A stretch of 64,000 nt of DNA from the NCBI GenBank assembly GCA_003248805.1, contig QFQY01000005.1, forward strand, positions 124,001 to 188,000. The letters are read 5' to 3'. How positions within the stretch are numbered: position 1 is the stretch's first letter; each line of letters starts with the position of its first letter. Positions 34,829 to 42,971 of this stretch are shown one piece after another. Source of the DNA: Chelatococcus sp. (GTDB taxonomy: Bacteria > Pseudomonadota > Alphaproteobacteria > Rhizobiales > Beijerinckiaceae). A program made the position numbers and the translations under genes. The notes beneath the pieces were generated by a model. That model searched no databases. It was not told the DNA's origin and saw nothing but the letters and a program-made list of their open reading frames with translations.

Positions 34829-36421
34829 ATGGACAGCGAATCGCCCGTGCCCGCCGGCAATGCGCCCGAATGGTCGGTCTCCGATCTCTCGGGGGCCCTC
34901 AAGCGCACGCTCGAGGATGCCTTCGGCTTCGTGCGCGTGCGCGGCGAGATTTCGGGCTATCGCGGGCCGGTCGCCTCCGGCCATGTCTATTTCTCGCTGA
35001 AGGACACCAACGCCAAGATCGACGCCGTGATCTGGAAGGGCGTCTTCGGCCGGCTGAAGACGCGGCCGCAGGAGGGGCTCGAGGTCATCGCGACCGGCAA
35101 GATCACCACCTTCGCCGGCAAGTCGAGCTACCAGATCGTCATCGACTCGCTGGAGCCCGCCGGCGTCGGCGCGCTGATGGCCCTGCTGGAGGAGCGCCGC
35201 AAGCGGCTGGCGGCCGAGGGCCTGTTCGCCGAGGAGCGCAAGCAGCTCATCCCCTATCTGCCGCGCGTGATCGGCGTCGTGACCTCGCCGACCGGCGCCG
35301 TCATCCGCGACATCCTGCACCGCCTCGCGGATCGTTTTCCGCGTCATGTGCTGGTCTGGCCGGTGCGCGTGCAGGGCGAGACCAGCGCCGCCGAGGTCGC
35401 CGCCGCCATCGCCGGCTTCAACGCGCTGCCGGAAGGCGGGCGCATCCCGCGTCCCGACGTCATCATCGTGGCGCGCGGCGGCGGCTCGCTCGAAGACCTG
35501 ATGAGCTTCAACGAGGAGGTCGTCGTGCGCGCGGCGGCCGCCTCAGGGATTCCGCTGGTCTCTGCCGTCGGGCACGAGACCGACACGACCCTGATCGACT
35601 TCGCGGCCGATCTGCGCGCGCCGACGCCGACCGGCGCCGCCGAGAAGGTCGTCCCCGTGCGCGCCGAGCTGATGGGCCTCATTGCCGATCTGTCGCGGCG
35701 CCATGCCGGTGCGATGCGCCGCCTCGCCGACCGGCGCCGCAGCGACCTGCGCTCGCTCGCCCGCGCCCTGCCGGGGCCGGAGGCCGTTCTCGCCGGTCCG
35801 CGCCAGCGCCTCGACCTCGCCTCCGCGCGGCTCGCCCCGGCGCTCGCCCGCAATGCGCGAGCCTATGAGCAGCAGCTCGCCGGGCTTGCCCAGCGTCTCT
35901 CGCGCCAGTCTCCGATCGCGCGGCTGGCGGGCCTTTCGGCGCGGCTGGACGGCTTGTCGAGCCGGCTGCGGGCCGGCCGCGACTCCCTGCTGCGGGCCCA
36001 GCGCGAACGGGTGGCTCGGGCGCGCGAGCGGATCGACGATCTCGACCTGCGCGCCGCGAGGGCCGCGTCGCAAGGCGTGGCGCGTCGCGCGGAACTGCTG
36101 CGGGCGCTCGATGAGCGCGGCAGGCGGGCCTATGGCCAGCTGCTGGCGCGCCGCCGCGACCGCCTGCATGCGCTCTGGTCGCTGCTGGCCTCGCTCGGGC
36201 CGCATGCCGTCCTCGCGCGCGGCTATGCGCTGGTGCGGGACGAGACCGGAGCCCTGGTGCGTTCGGCCACGGCGGCCCATCCCGGTGCGTTCCTGAGCGT
36301 GGAGGTCTCGGATGGCCGCTTCGGCGTCGCCGTCACGGGGGACGCGGCTCCTCCCGCGAGGCCGGTGGCACGCGCCGTCCGCAAGGACAGGGGCACGACG
36401 ACGCAGGGCGATCTGTTCTGA
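34829..36421 (+). CDS. xseA: exodeoxyribonuclease VII large subunit
   Basis: The 530-residue protein has an N-terminal OB-fold (EWSVSDLSGALKRTLEDAFG, VRVRGEISGYRG), then the catalytic core with VVTSPTGAVIRDILHR, VARGGGSLEDLMSFNEE and GHETDTTLIDFAADLRAPTP. Long coiled-coil helices rich in Arg and Leu follow (about 290-440). With XseB it degrades single-stranded DNA. The ATG at 34829 gives MDSESPVPAGN; an earlier ATG at 34775 in frame adds 18 residues that do not look conserved. Confidence 0.95.
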   Translation: MDSESPVPAGNAPEWSVSDLSGALKRTLEDAFGFVRVRGEISGYRGPVASGHVYFSLKDTNAKIDAVIWKGVFGRLKTRPQEGLEVIATGKITTFAGKSSYQIVIDSLEPAGVGALMALLEERRKRLAAEGLFAEERKQLIPYLPRVIGVVTSPTGAVIRDILHRLADRFPRHVLVWPVRVQGETSAAEVAAAIAGFNALPEGGRIPRPDVIIVARGGGSLEDLMSFNEEVVVRAAAASGIPLVSAVGHETDTTLIDFAADLRAPTPTGAAEKVVPVRAELMGLIADLSRRHAGAMRRLADRRRSDLRSLARALPGPEAVLAGPRQRLDLASARLAPALARNARAYEQQLAGLAQRLSRQSPIARLAGLSARLDGLSSRLRAGRDSLLRAQRERVARARERIDDLDLRAARAASQGVARRAELLRALDERGRRAYGQLLARRRDRLHALWSLLASLGPHAVLARGYALVRDETGALVRSATAAHPGAFLSVEVSDGRFGVAVTGDAAPPARPVARAVRKDRGTTTQGDLF

Positions 36422-36444
36422 GTGTCTGACTGAAAATTCCCTCA

Positions 36445-36564
36445 GCCCTCATCCTGAGGAGCCATTCCGTGAGGAATGGCGTCTCGAAGGATGGCTCGCG
36501 AGGCTCGGGAACCGTCTGGAGCATCCTTCGAGACAGCCCTTCGGGCTTCCTCAGGATGAGGGCT
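36445..36564. repeat. dispersed palindromic repeat family A, copy 4
   Basis: Full-length copy with outer arms GCCCTCATCCTGAGGA and TCCTCAGGATGAGGGC, and inner GGCGTCTCGAAGGATGG and CATCCTTCGAGACAGCC. The central section has GGCTCGGGAACCGTCTGGAG, as in the other full copies. It follows the xseA stop by 23 bp. Confidence 0.9.
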
Positions 36565-36590
36565 CAATGTCCATCGAGGCTTCTGAGCAG

Positions 36591-36650
36591 CGGCCCGAAA
36601 AGTGGAGCGCGGTTTTCGCGAACAGCCGATGCAAGATCAAATAGTTAGAG
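36591..36650. repeat. dispersed foldback repeat family B, copy 2
   Basis: Reads CGGCCCGAAAAGTGGAGCGC, GGTTTTCGCGAACAGCCGAT and GCAAGATCAAATAGTTAGAG, matching 28361-28430 at most positions. It runs straight into the 20-bp palindrome at 36645-36687, as this repeat often does in the order. Confidence 0.8.
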
Positions 36651-36687
36651 TGTCGGACTGAATACGATATTCAGTCCGACACTCTAA
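36645..36687. repeat. perfect 20-bp inverted repeat with 3-base loop
   Basis: The arm TTAGAGTGTCGGACTGAATA (36645-36664) is followed by CGA and its exact reverse complement (36668-36687). No T run follows, so it is not a normal intrinsic terminator, although a transcript would fold very strongly. A partial relative GAGTGTCTGACTGAA lies at the xseA stop (about 36420). It ends 24 bp before the stop of the dienelactone-hydrolase-family gene. Confidence 0.9.
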
Positions 36688-36711
36688 GGATCGGCCGGGT
36701 TTGCCGGGGCG

Positions 36712-37557
36712 TCAGCGCGCCAGCAGGAAAGAGCCGACGCGCTTCAGCGCATCCTCGCGCGCGGCGGGATTGGTTCCGACGGTCGCCTTGCCCGTGCCGG
36801 TGGCGGAATAGGCGATGTCGCTGCGCTCCCTCACCTCGAGGCGCGGATGGTCGAAATCGTGCAGCGCGCCGGGGTAGAGCACGAGCTCGACCTTCTCGCC
36901 GCGCTTGACCGCGGCCTTGGCGAGGAGGTCGCAGGGCGCCGCCGGTGTCCAGTCGTCGGCGTCGCCCATCAGCATGAGCAGCGGGATACGGGCGGTGAAG
37001 CTCTCGGATTCGAGCTGGAAGCGGCAGCTCGGATAGAAGGCGATGGCGCGGGTGAAATCCGGCTTCAGGTCGCCGGGGCGCCTGTCGGCGCGCACCGCCG
37101 CGAGCACCGCCGCGCCGCCACCGGCCCAGCCCAGCAGCGCGATGGAGTCCGCCTTGACGTCGCCGCGCGTCTGCAGCCAACGCCTGGCCGCCGCCGCGTC
37201 GCTGACGCGCTCGCGGCTCGGGCGCACGGTCAGCTCCTTGACGCCGCATTGCGAGTCGAGCCCGCGCGAGCCGTAGCTGTCGGGCATGAGCACGAGGTAG
37301 CCGGCCTTGGACAGCCGCTCGCCCCAATCCGCATGCCGGATCGACAGCCGTCCGTCCTGGCGCCACAATCCGCCGCAGCCATGCAGCGCGACGATCGCCG
37401 GAAACGGTCCCGGCCCTGCCGGGCGATACAGGACCGCGCTGAGCCCGTTGCTGTCCGGAGTGATGTTGACCAGCTCGTAGCCGCCGGCCCGGGCCGGCAG
37501 CGCGAACAGCAGTGCGGCGCCGATCAGGACGGCCGCGAGGCGCAAGAAGCTGGACAT
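36712..37557 (-). CDS. secreted dienelactone-hydrolase-family protein lacking the nucleophile
   Basis: The 281-residue protein begins with a signal peptide (FLRLAAVLIGAALLFALPARA, cleavage near residue 23) and should be periplasmic. The alpha/beta hydrolase fold has IVALHGCGGLW near the start, MLMGDADDWTPAAPC for the acid loop and ALHDFDHPR with the His. The nucleophile elbow reads LLGWAGGGAAVL, with Ala where Ser or Cys is expected, so classical hydrolase activity is doubtful. The start at 37557 gives MSSFLRLAAVL; an ATG at 37578 would add seven residues. It is convergent with xseA across three repeats. Confidence 0.85.
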   Translation of the reverse strand: MSSFLRLAAVLIGAALLFALPARAGGYELVNITPDSNGLSAVLYRPAGPGPFPAIVALHGCGGLWRQDGRLSIRHADWGERLSKAGYLVLMPDSYGSRGLDSQCGVKELTVRPSRERVSDAAAARRWLQTRGDVKADSIALLGWAGGGAAVLAAVRADRRPGDLKPDFTRAIAFYPSCRFQLESESFTARIPLLMLMGDADDWTPAAPCDLLAKAAVKRGEKVELVLYPGALHDFDHPRLEVRERSDIAYSATGTGKATVGTNPAAREDALKRVGSFLLAR

Positions 37558-37633
37558 CGTCGACGGGGGCATTAACACAATGGGCGACTATCCCTATATT
37601 CCGCTTCCCGATCAACGATTTCGATCAAGTTTG

Positions 37634-37855
37634 ATGAACATCAGCGAGCGCCCCCCAGTTCCGGGCCCCGAGGCCGTGCTCGACTACGGCGACGGCGACT
37701 TCCGCGTGGTGAAGCCCGGCGCCTTCGTCCGCTGCGCCGTGACGGGCGTGCCGATCCGGCTCGACGACCTCCGCTACTGGTCGGTCGACTGGCAGGAGGC
37801 CTATGCGTCCCCCGAGGCGGTCCAGCTAAGGCTGCGGCGCGGCAGCCGTCCCTGA
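37634..37855 (+). CDS. DUF2093 protein
   Basis: The 73-residue protein contains VLDYGDGDFRVVKPGAFVRC, AVTGVPIRLDDLRYWSVDWQ and EAYASPEA, which is the DUF2093 family pattern. The function is unknown. The ATG at 37634 follows AAGTTTG and gives the usual family length; an ATG at 37580 in the same frame is possible. Its last 30 bases overlap the end of lpxK on the other strand. DUF2093 next to lpxK is common in Hyphomicrobiales. Confidence 0.85.
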   Translation: MNISERPPVPGPEAVLDYGDGDFRVVKPGAFVRCAVTGVPIRLDDLRYWSVDWQEAYASPEAVQLRLRRGSRP

Positions 37856-38854
37856 ACGGGCATCGGCGACCGAGCCGAGCAGCCGTGCGATCCGCTCGGG
37901 CTGCGCGAAGGACAAGGCCACCGGCACCACGAGCAGCCGCGCCGCCTCGCTTTCTGGCCAGAGCGGAGCGAGTTTCGTCGCGTCCTTCTCGGTCGTCGCG
38001 ATGACGCAGTCGCCGGCTCGTGCCTCTGCCAGCAGGGCGGTCACGTCCCCGGCCGAATAGGCGTGATGGTCGGCGAAGACGCGTTCGGCGACGATCTCGG
38101 CGCCGGCATCCCGCAGCGTCGCGCTGAATTTCTCGGGTCGGCCGATCCCCGATGCGGCGACGACACGCCGGCCGCGCAGGGCCGCGCGCACGGGCGCCGG
38201 CGGCTCGAGACGGGCCGTCAGCACCGGCAGGTCGCGCCTGCGCGCGGCCGCGGCGACGGCCTCGCCGGCCACCCCCTCGCCGATGAGGATCACCGCGTCG
38301 GTCAGGCCGAACTGCCCCGCCAGAGGCGCCCTGAGCGGGCCCGCGGGCAGGCACAGGCCGTTGCCGGCTCCGCCCGCGCCATCGACCACGGCGAGCCTGA
38401 GGCTCTTGGCGAGGCTCGGGTTCTGCAGGCCGTCATCCATGACGATCACGCTGGCCCCGAGGGAACGCGCCAGCGCCGCGCCCGCCGGCCGGTCGCGCGC
38501 GACGATGGTCCGCGCGCTGCGTGCCATCAGGAGGGGCTCGTCGCCGACATCGGCGGCGCCGTGGCCCGCCGGGTCGACCTCGACCGGGCCGGCGAGCCTG
38601 CCGCCATAGCCGCGCGACAGGATGAAGGGGGTCTCGCCCCGGCCGGCCAGAAGCGCGCAGAGCGCCAGCGCCGTCGGGGTCTTTCCGGCGCCGCCGGCGA
38701 CGAAGTTGCCGACGCAGATCACCGGCACGCCGATGGCGAGACCCGGCCGGCGCATGCGGGCCAGCGTCGCGGCGCCATAGAGCACGCCGAGCGGCTGGAG
38801 CAGGCGCGCGAGCGGTCCCGGTTCCGGCAGCCACCAGAAGCCGGGCGCCCGCAT
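37826..38854 (-). CDS. lpxK: tetraacyldisaccharide 4'-kinase
   Basis: The 342-residue membrane-associated kinase phosphorylates the lipid A disaccharide precursor at the 4' position. The P-loop is GNFVAGGAGKTPTALAL (about residues 52-68), followed by ILSRGYGGRL, and VIVMDDGLQNPSL is the Walker B-like motif. It is the last gene of the minus-strand envelope operon. Its ATG overlaps the waaA stop by one base. Confidence 0.95.
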   Translation of the reverse strand: MRAPGFWWLPEPGPLARLLQPLGVLYGAATLARMRRPGLAIGVPVICVGNFVAGGAGKTPTALALCALLAGRGETPFILSRGYGGRLAGPVEVDPAGHGAADVGDEPLLMARSARTIVARDRPAGAALARSLGASVIVMDDGLQNPSLAKSLRLAVVDGAGGAGNGLCLPAGPLRAPLAGQFGLTDAVILIGEGVAGEAVAAAARRRDLPVLTARLEPPAPVRAALRGRRVVAASGIGRPEKFSATLRDAGAEIVAERVFADHHAYSAGDVTALLAEARAGDCVIATTEKDATKLAPLWPESEAARLLVVPVALSFAQPERIARLLGSVADARSGTAAAPQP

Positions 38855-40158
38855 CAGCTTCGCGTTTCGCGCTGGCCGAGCGCCATGCGCATCAGCAAGG
38901 GTTCGATCGCCTGCATGGTCCGGCCCAGCGCACCGCCGAGCTCGGTTGCGGTATGGGCGGCGGCGCGGGCGGCCTGGCGGGCGCTGGCCGGGTCGGAGAG
39001 CCAGCGATGCACGGCGCCTGCGAGCGTCTGCGCATCCGCGACCTCGCGCGAGCCGCCGTCACGGTCGAAGGCCTTGAAGATCTCGGCGTTGTTGTGGACA
39101 TGGGGGCCATGCAGCAGCGCGCAGCCCAGCTTGGCGGGCTCGATCGGGTTATGCCCGCCGATGCCCGGCACCAGCGAGCCGCCGAGGAACGCGACCTGCG
39201 AGAGGCGGTAGAGCAGGCCGAGCTCGTTGACCGTGTCGGCGATATAGAATTCGACGTCGCGCTCGGGCTGGCCGCCCGTGGACCTGCGCGAGGCCGCGAC
39301 CGCATTGGCCTGCGCCAGCGCCTCGATCTCGTCCCCGCGCTGCGGATGGCGCGGCACGACGATGGTCAGCAGGTTCGGCAGATAGGGCTTGATGGCGAGA
39401 TGGGCCGCCAGGACCGGCTCGTCTTCGCCGGGATGGGTGCTGGCGGCGATCCAGACCGGCCGCCCCGTCGTCATGCCGTCGAGGATGGCGAGCATGTCCG
39501 CATCGGCGGGCGGCGCCGGCACGTCGAATTTGAGGTTGCCGGCCACGCTGACGCGCGGCGCGCCGAGCTGCGCCAGCCGTTCGGCATCGCCCTGCGACTG
39601 CGCGAGGCAGGCCTCGAAGCAGGAGAGCAGGAAGCGGGAGGTCCGCGGCGCCTTGTACCAGCGCGCGAAGGAGCGCTCCGACATCCGGGCGTTGACGAGC
39701 GCCAGCGGAATTTCGCGCCGGCGCGCCTCGATCAGCAGGTTGGGCCAGATCTCGGACTCGCAGATCAGGCCGAGATCGGGCTGCCAGTAGTCGAGGAAGC
39801 GCTGCATGTAGCGCGGCATGTCGAGCGGCAGATACTGGTGGATCGCCCCGGCCGGCAGCCGCGCCTCGAGCAGCCGTGCCGAGGTCACCGTGCCGGAGGT
39901 GACGAGGACCGAGAGCCCGCGCCGCTGCAGCTGCGCGACGAGCGGAAGCAGGGTGACCGTCTCGCCGACGCTGGCGCCGTGCAGCCAGATCAGCGAGCGG
40001 TTCGGCCGCTTCTTGCCGGGATGGCCGCGCCGTTCCGCAATCCGCGCCGGGTCCTCCTTGCCGTTGCGCCGGCGCCAGAGCAGCAGCGCCGGGGCGAGCG
40101 GAGCGAGCAGGCTCGTCGCGATCCGGTAGGAGGTGAGGACGGCGCCCTTGCGCATCAT
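38854..40158 (-). CDS. waaA: Kdo transferase (3-deoxy-D-manno-octulosonic acid transferase)
   Basis: The 434-residue inner-membrane GT30 glycosyltransferase adds Kdo to lipid IVA. An N-terminal hydrophobic helix lies at about 8-28. SLIWLHGASVGETVTLLPLV is the typical N-domain motif, with CESEIWPNLL, VNARMSERSF, AGNLKFD and GGSLVPGIGGHNPIEPAKLG in the C-domain. The start at 40158 overlaps the stop of the DUF374 acyltransferase gene by four bases, so translation is coupled. Confidence 0.95.
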   Translation of the reverse strand: MMRKGAVLTSYRIATSLLAPLAPALLLWRRRNGKEDPARIAERRGHPGKKRPNRSLIWLHGASVGETVTLLPLVAQLQRRGLSVLVTSGTVTSARLLEARLPAGAIHQYLPLDMPRYMQRFLDYWQPDLGLICESEIWPNLLIEARRREIPLALVNARMSERSFARWYKAPRTSRFLLSCFEACLAQSQGDAERLAQLGAPRVSVAGNLKFDVPAPPADADMLAILDGMTTGRPVWIAASTHPGEDEPVLAAHLAIKPYLPNLLTIVVPRHPQRGDEIEALAQANAVAASRRSTGGQPERDVEFYIADTVNELGLLYRLSQVAFLGGSLVPGIGGHNPIEPAKLGCALLHGPHVHNNAEIFKAFDRDGGSREVADAQTLAGAVHRWLSDPASARQAARAAAHTATELGGALGRTMQAIEPLLMRMALGQRETRS

Positions 40159-40886
40159 GCCCGCCCTCCCGTGAAGGCCTCGCGCAGGCCTTCGCCGGGG
40201 TCGCGGGCGCCGACCAGCGCATAGGCCCGGGCGTGAACGGCGTCGAGCCCGGCTTCGAGCGCCTGCCGCGCGGCTTCCTGCGTCGCCTCGTCGGCGTCGC
40301 GCGCGATGGTGATGGGCTCGCCGACCACGATGGCGCCGCGGCCGAAAGGCAGGCCGATCGAGGCGCGGTCCCAGCTCTTGAAGTCGATCCGCCGGCTCGT
40401 CACGACGGCCACGGGCCGGATCGGCCGGCCGGTCGCGCGCGCCAGCGCGATGATGCCGGGTCCCGCGATGCGCGCGCGCTTGGGGATGTCGGCGGTCAGC
40501 ACCATGGTGTCGCCGGCGGCGAGCCGGCGGACCATGGCCAGGAAGGCGCTGGCGCCGCCCTTCTCACGGATCTTCTTGCCGAGCGCGCCCGAGCCCCGGA
40601 TGGCGCCGATGCCGAGCCGGCGCAGCGCCACGGCGTTGAACCCGCCGTCGCCATGGCGCGAGACCAGCGAACAGGCCGGCATCCAGTCCGGCCGCGCGAA
40701 CGGGATCATCAGGTGCTGGCCATGCCACATCGCGATGATGAGCGGCAGGTCGGACCGGACCTCGTCATAGATATCGGCCGGCTCGACGACGAGACGGTTC
40801 GTCCGGCGCACCAGCTTCAGATAACCGGCGAGCGCCCAGCCAAGCGCTTCCTGCGCCGCCCGTGTCTTGAGAATTGAAAAGCCCAT
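40155..40886 (-). CDS. DUF374 lysophospholipid acyltransferase-family protein
   Basis: The 243-residue protein has LPLIIAMWHGQHLMIPF, which carries the WHG element replacing the usual NHxxxxD motif, and SLVSRHGDGG, GIGAIRGSG and LTADIPKRARIAGPGIIALA, all typical of DUF374 proteins near waaA. It probably transfers an acyl chain to a lipid A-related acceptor, but no family member has a secure role that can be assumed here. It begins at 40886 after a 26-bp gap from the DUF4170 gene. Confidence 0.9.
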   Translation of the reverse strand: MGFSILKTRAAQEALGWALAGYLKLVRRTNRLVVEPADIYDEVRSDLPLIIAMWHGQHLMIPFARPDWMPACSLVSRHGDGGFNAVALRRLGIGAIRGSGALGKKIREKGGASAFLAMVRRLAAGDTMVLTADIPKRARIAGPGIIALARATGRPIRPVAVVTSRRIDFKSWDRASIGLPFGRGAIVVGEPITIARDADEATQEAARQALEAGLDAVHARAYALVGARDPGEGLREAFTGGRA

Positions 40887-40912
40887 TTATCCATGCCGTG
40901 GCCCGCATCGGG

Positions 40913-41155
40913 TCAGGATTTGGCCGTCTCCGGCTCGAGCAGGCGGTGCAGATGGACGACGAAATAGCGCATCTGCGCCTGGTCGACGGTCGCCTGCGCC
41001 TTCGCCTTCCAGGCGACGTAGGCACTGGCGTAGTTCGGGTAGACGCCGACGATGTCGAGCTTGGAGAGGTCCTTGAAGGTGACGCCCTCCAGCGAGCTCA
41101 GCTCGCCGCCGAAGACGAGGTGAAGAAGCTGTTTCTGTTCCGGCTCCGCGTCCAT
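40913..41155 (-). CDS. DUF4170 protein
   Basis: The 80-residue protein has LLHLVFGGELSSLEGVTFKD, then VGVYPNYASAYVAWKAKAQA and MRYFVVHLHRLLEPE, which is the DUF4170 pattern. The function is unknown, but in Hyphomicrobiales this gene sits between a CysQ-like phosphatase and the DUF374/waaA/lpxK genes, as here. That context suggests a link to envelope lipid synthesis. Confidence 0.88.
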   Translation of the reverse strand: MDAEPEQKQLLHLVFGGELSSLEGVTFKDLSKLDIVGVYPNYASAYVAWKAKAQATVDQAQMRYFVVHLHRLLEPETAKS

Positions 41156-41272
41156 AGATCCCTCCAGCCCGACGAGATGCGTCGCGGCTCCAGATAAGCC
41201 ATCCGCGTGCGACGCGCGAGTGGCGAAAGTTCGGCTTTTGCCGATCTCGTCCCCGTTTCGCCCAAGAAAGTG

Positions 41273-42100
41273 TCAGCCGCGTTGTTTCTGGCCGTCGCGC
41301 ATGCGCCGCAGCGCCCGCAGCAGGGGTGGCGCGAGCGCCTCGCCACTGGCCACGAGGACGCCGTGCACCGGGGTGTCGCGATTGTAGACGACCGGCCTGC
41401 CCTCGCTGTCGCTGACCGATCCGCCGGCCTCCGTCAGCACGAGATCGGCCGCCGCGATATCCCAGTCGCGCGCATCGGCGGAGACCAGGCCGGCATCGAG
41501 CGTGCCGTCGGCGATGCGCGTCAGACGCAGCGCCAGCGAGGGAACCTTGTCGGCCGGCTCGAAGGGCTCGATCCGGGCGAGGGCGTCGAGCATCGGCTGG
41601 GGGCCGGCGATCCGTGCCGTCGCGAGGTCGCTCTTGCGACCTGCCACGATGGGGTTGCCGTTGCGCAGGGCTCCGCCGCCGCGCTGTGCGGTGTAGGTGG
41701 CGCCGGCGGCGGGCGCGTGCACGCTGCCCAGCACGGGCACGCCGTTGTCCAGGAGCGCGACGCAGACGGCCCAGTCCGGCGATCCGCTCATATAGGCCCG
41801 CGTTCCGTCGATCGGATCGACGACCCAGACGAAGCGCCGCGACAGCCGCAGCGCGTCGTCCACCGTCTCCTCGGAGAGCCACGCCGCCTGCGGCAGCAGC
41901 GCGGAAAGCCGGATGCGCAGAAAGGTGTCGACCCCGATATCGGCCTCGGTCACCGGCGAGCCGCCGCTCTTCGACCAGGTCCGCGCGGCGGTGGGGGCCC
42001 CCGGCCGGAACAGGCCGAGCGCGATGTCGCCAGCCTCGATGCAACTGTCCCGAACCGCTTTCAGCAGATCGGGCGCGATGAGGAGAGGAGATGAGCCCAT
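41273..42100 (-). CDS. inositol-monophosphatase-family phosphatase (CysQ-like)
   Basis: The 275-residue metal-dependent phosphatase has the family sites: WLSEETVDD with the metal Glu, VVDPIDGTRAYMSG (DPxDGT motif, about residue 95), and DWDIAAADLVLTEAGG near the C-terminus. It could hydrolyse 3'-phosphoadenosine 5'-phosphate (CysQ) or an inositol phosphate; sequence alone does not decide. The start at 42100 gives MGSSPLLIAPDLLKAVRDSC and is preceded by a purine-rich stretch. It heads the envelope operon, 117 bp before the DUF4170 gene. Confidence 0.9.
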   Translation of the reverse strand: MGSSPLLIAPDLLKAVRDSCIEAGDIALGLFRPGAPTAARTWSKSGGSPVTEADIGVDTFLRIRLSALLPQAAWLSEETVDDALRLSRRFVWVVDPIDGTRAYMSGSPDWAVCVALLDNGVPVLGSVHAPAAGATYTAQRGGGALRNGNPIVAGRKSDLATARIAGPQPMLDALARIEPFEPADKVPSLALRLTRIADGTLDAGLVSADARDWDIAAADLVLTEAGGSVSDSEGRPVVYNRDTPVHGVLVASGEALAPPLLRALRRMRDGQKQRG

Positions 42101-42347
42101 GTTATCCCGTAGCGGCTGCGGTCGCGGCGGTTCAAGCCGAAAATGCGTGCGTGCCACGAAAGACTCCGTCAAGCATCGCGCCGGAAACGGGCCTCTTCCG
42201 GCCCTCGGGAGGGCGGAATACGGAGCTTTAACCCAACACCTTAAGCGCTCGGACACGGCTGGGGCACAACCTCGCCCGGCAAGCGTCAGGATCCCGGCTT
42301 CGACAGAGGGTCCGGCGCAGCAGGGATTGATAGAGAGGCGTTCAACC

Positions 42348-42875
42348 ATGGCCAGCGTCACGCCGGCCGCCGGAGAGATCGGCCCCGCGCCGCATCTCTC
42401 CGGCGTACCGACCAGCACACCGACCGTTCCGCGCAACCCGATGCCGGCGCAGCCGGAATCGCCGCATATCGAGCGGATCGGCTCGGTCCGCATCCTGCGT
42501 CCCGCGGCGAACTGGCGCGGGATCGCCCTGCGGCTCCGCTCGGACATCGGTGCCGAAGCGGAGGAGCGCTTCGAACTGGCGCTGACGGCGGGCGACGGCC
42601 GCTCGATCACCATCGCGATTGCCGACGCGGAGGAGGCGGTGGCGCTCTGGCGCTGCAGCGGCCGTGCGAGCGGCCTGTCGCTGCTGCTGGAGACGCCCGA
42701 AGGCGGCGTCACCGAGCCCTATCCGCAGATCGGCCGGCTGATGCTCGGCCCCGTCCGGATCAGGCGGCGTTATTCGCTGCTCAAGGATCGTCGTCCGCGT
42801 TTCCTGACGCGGCGCAAGCCCGGCCGCGTCGGCGAGCGGGCCGCCGTCGTCGCGACGCGCCGGCTCGTGGATTGA
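42348..42875 (+). CDS. conserved hypothetical protein, DUF6101-like
   Basis: The 175-residue soluble protein has a polar Pro-rich start, then IERIGSVRILRPAANWRGIA and a beta-rich centre (FELALTAGDGRSITIAIADA). It ends with an Arg-rich tail, YSLLKDRRPRFLTRRKPG. This pattern fits a Hyphomicrobiales family I believe is DUF6101; the family name is less certain than the gene call. The ATG at 42348 follows a GAGAGGCG ribosome-binding site. The open frame extends upstream but is a shadow of the CysQ-like gene. It is convergent with ubiA. Confidence 0.75.
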   Translation: MASVTPAAGEIGPAPHLSGVPTSTPTVPRNPMPAQPESPHIERIGSVRILRPAANWRGIALRLRSDIGAEAEERFELALTAGDGRSITIAIADAEEAVALWRCSGRASGLSLLLETPEGGVTEPYPQIGRLMLGPVRIRRRYSLLKDRRPRFLTRRKPGRVGERAAVVATRRLVD

Positions 42876-42971
42876 GCGGAGCGTCCCGCCGCTGCACTGG
42901 CCCCGAACCCGTGTCGTGGCATCCGGAATGCCGACTATCCCGGGCGAGGCTTGCGTGGGGCTGACGTCCGG

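Noticed and set aside
36645..36687. Intrinsic terminator for xseA or the convergent gene
   Set aside because: The stem is strong but no T run follows on either strand; it fits a dispersed palindromic repeat better.
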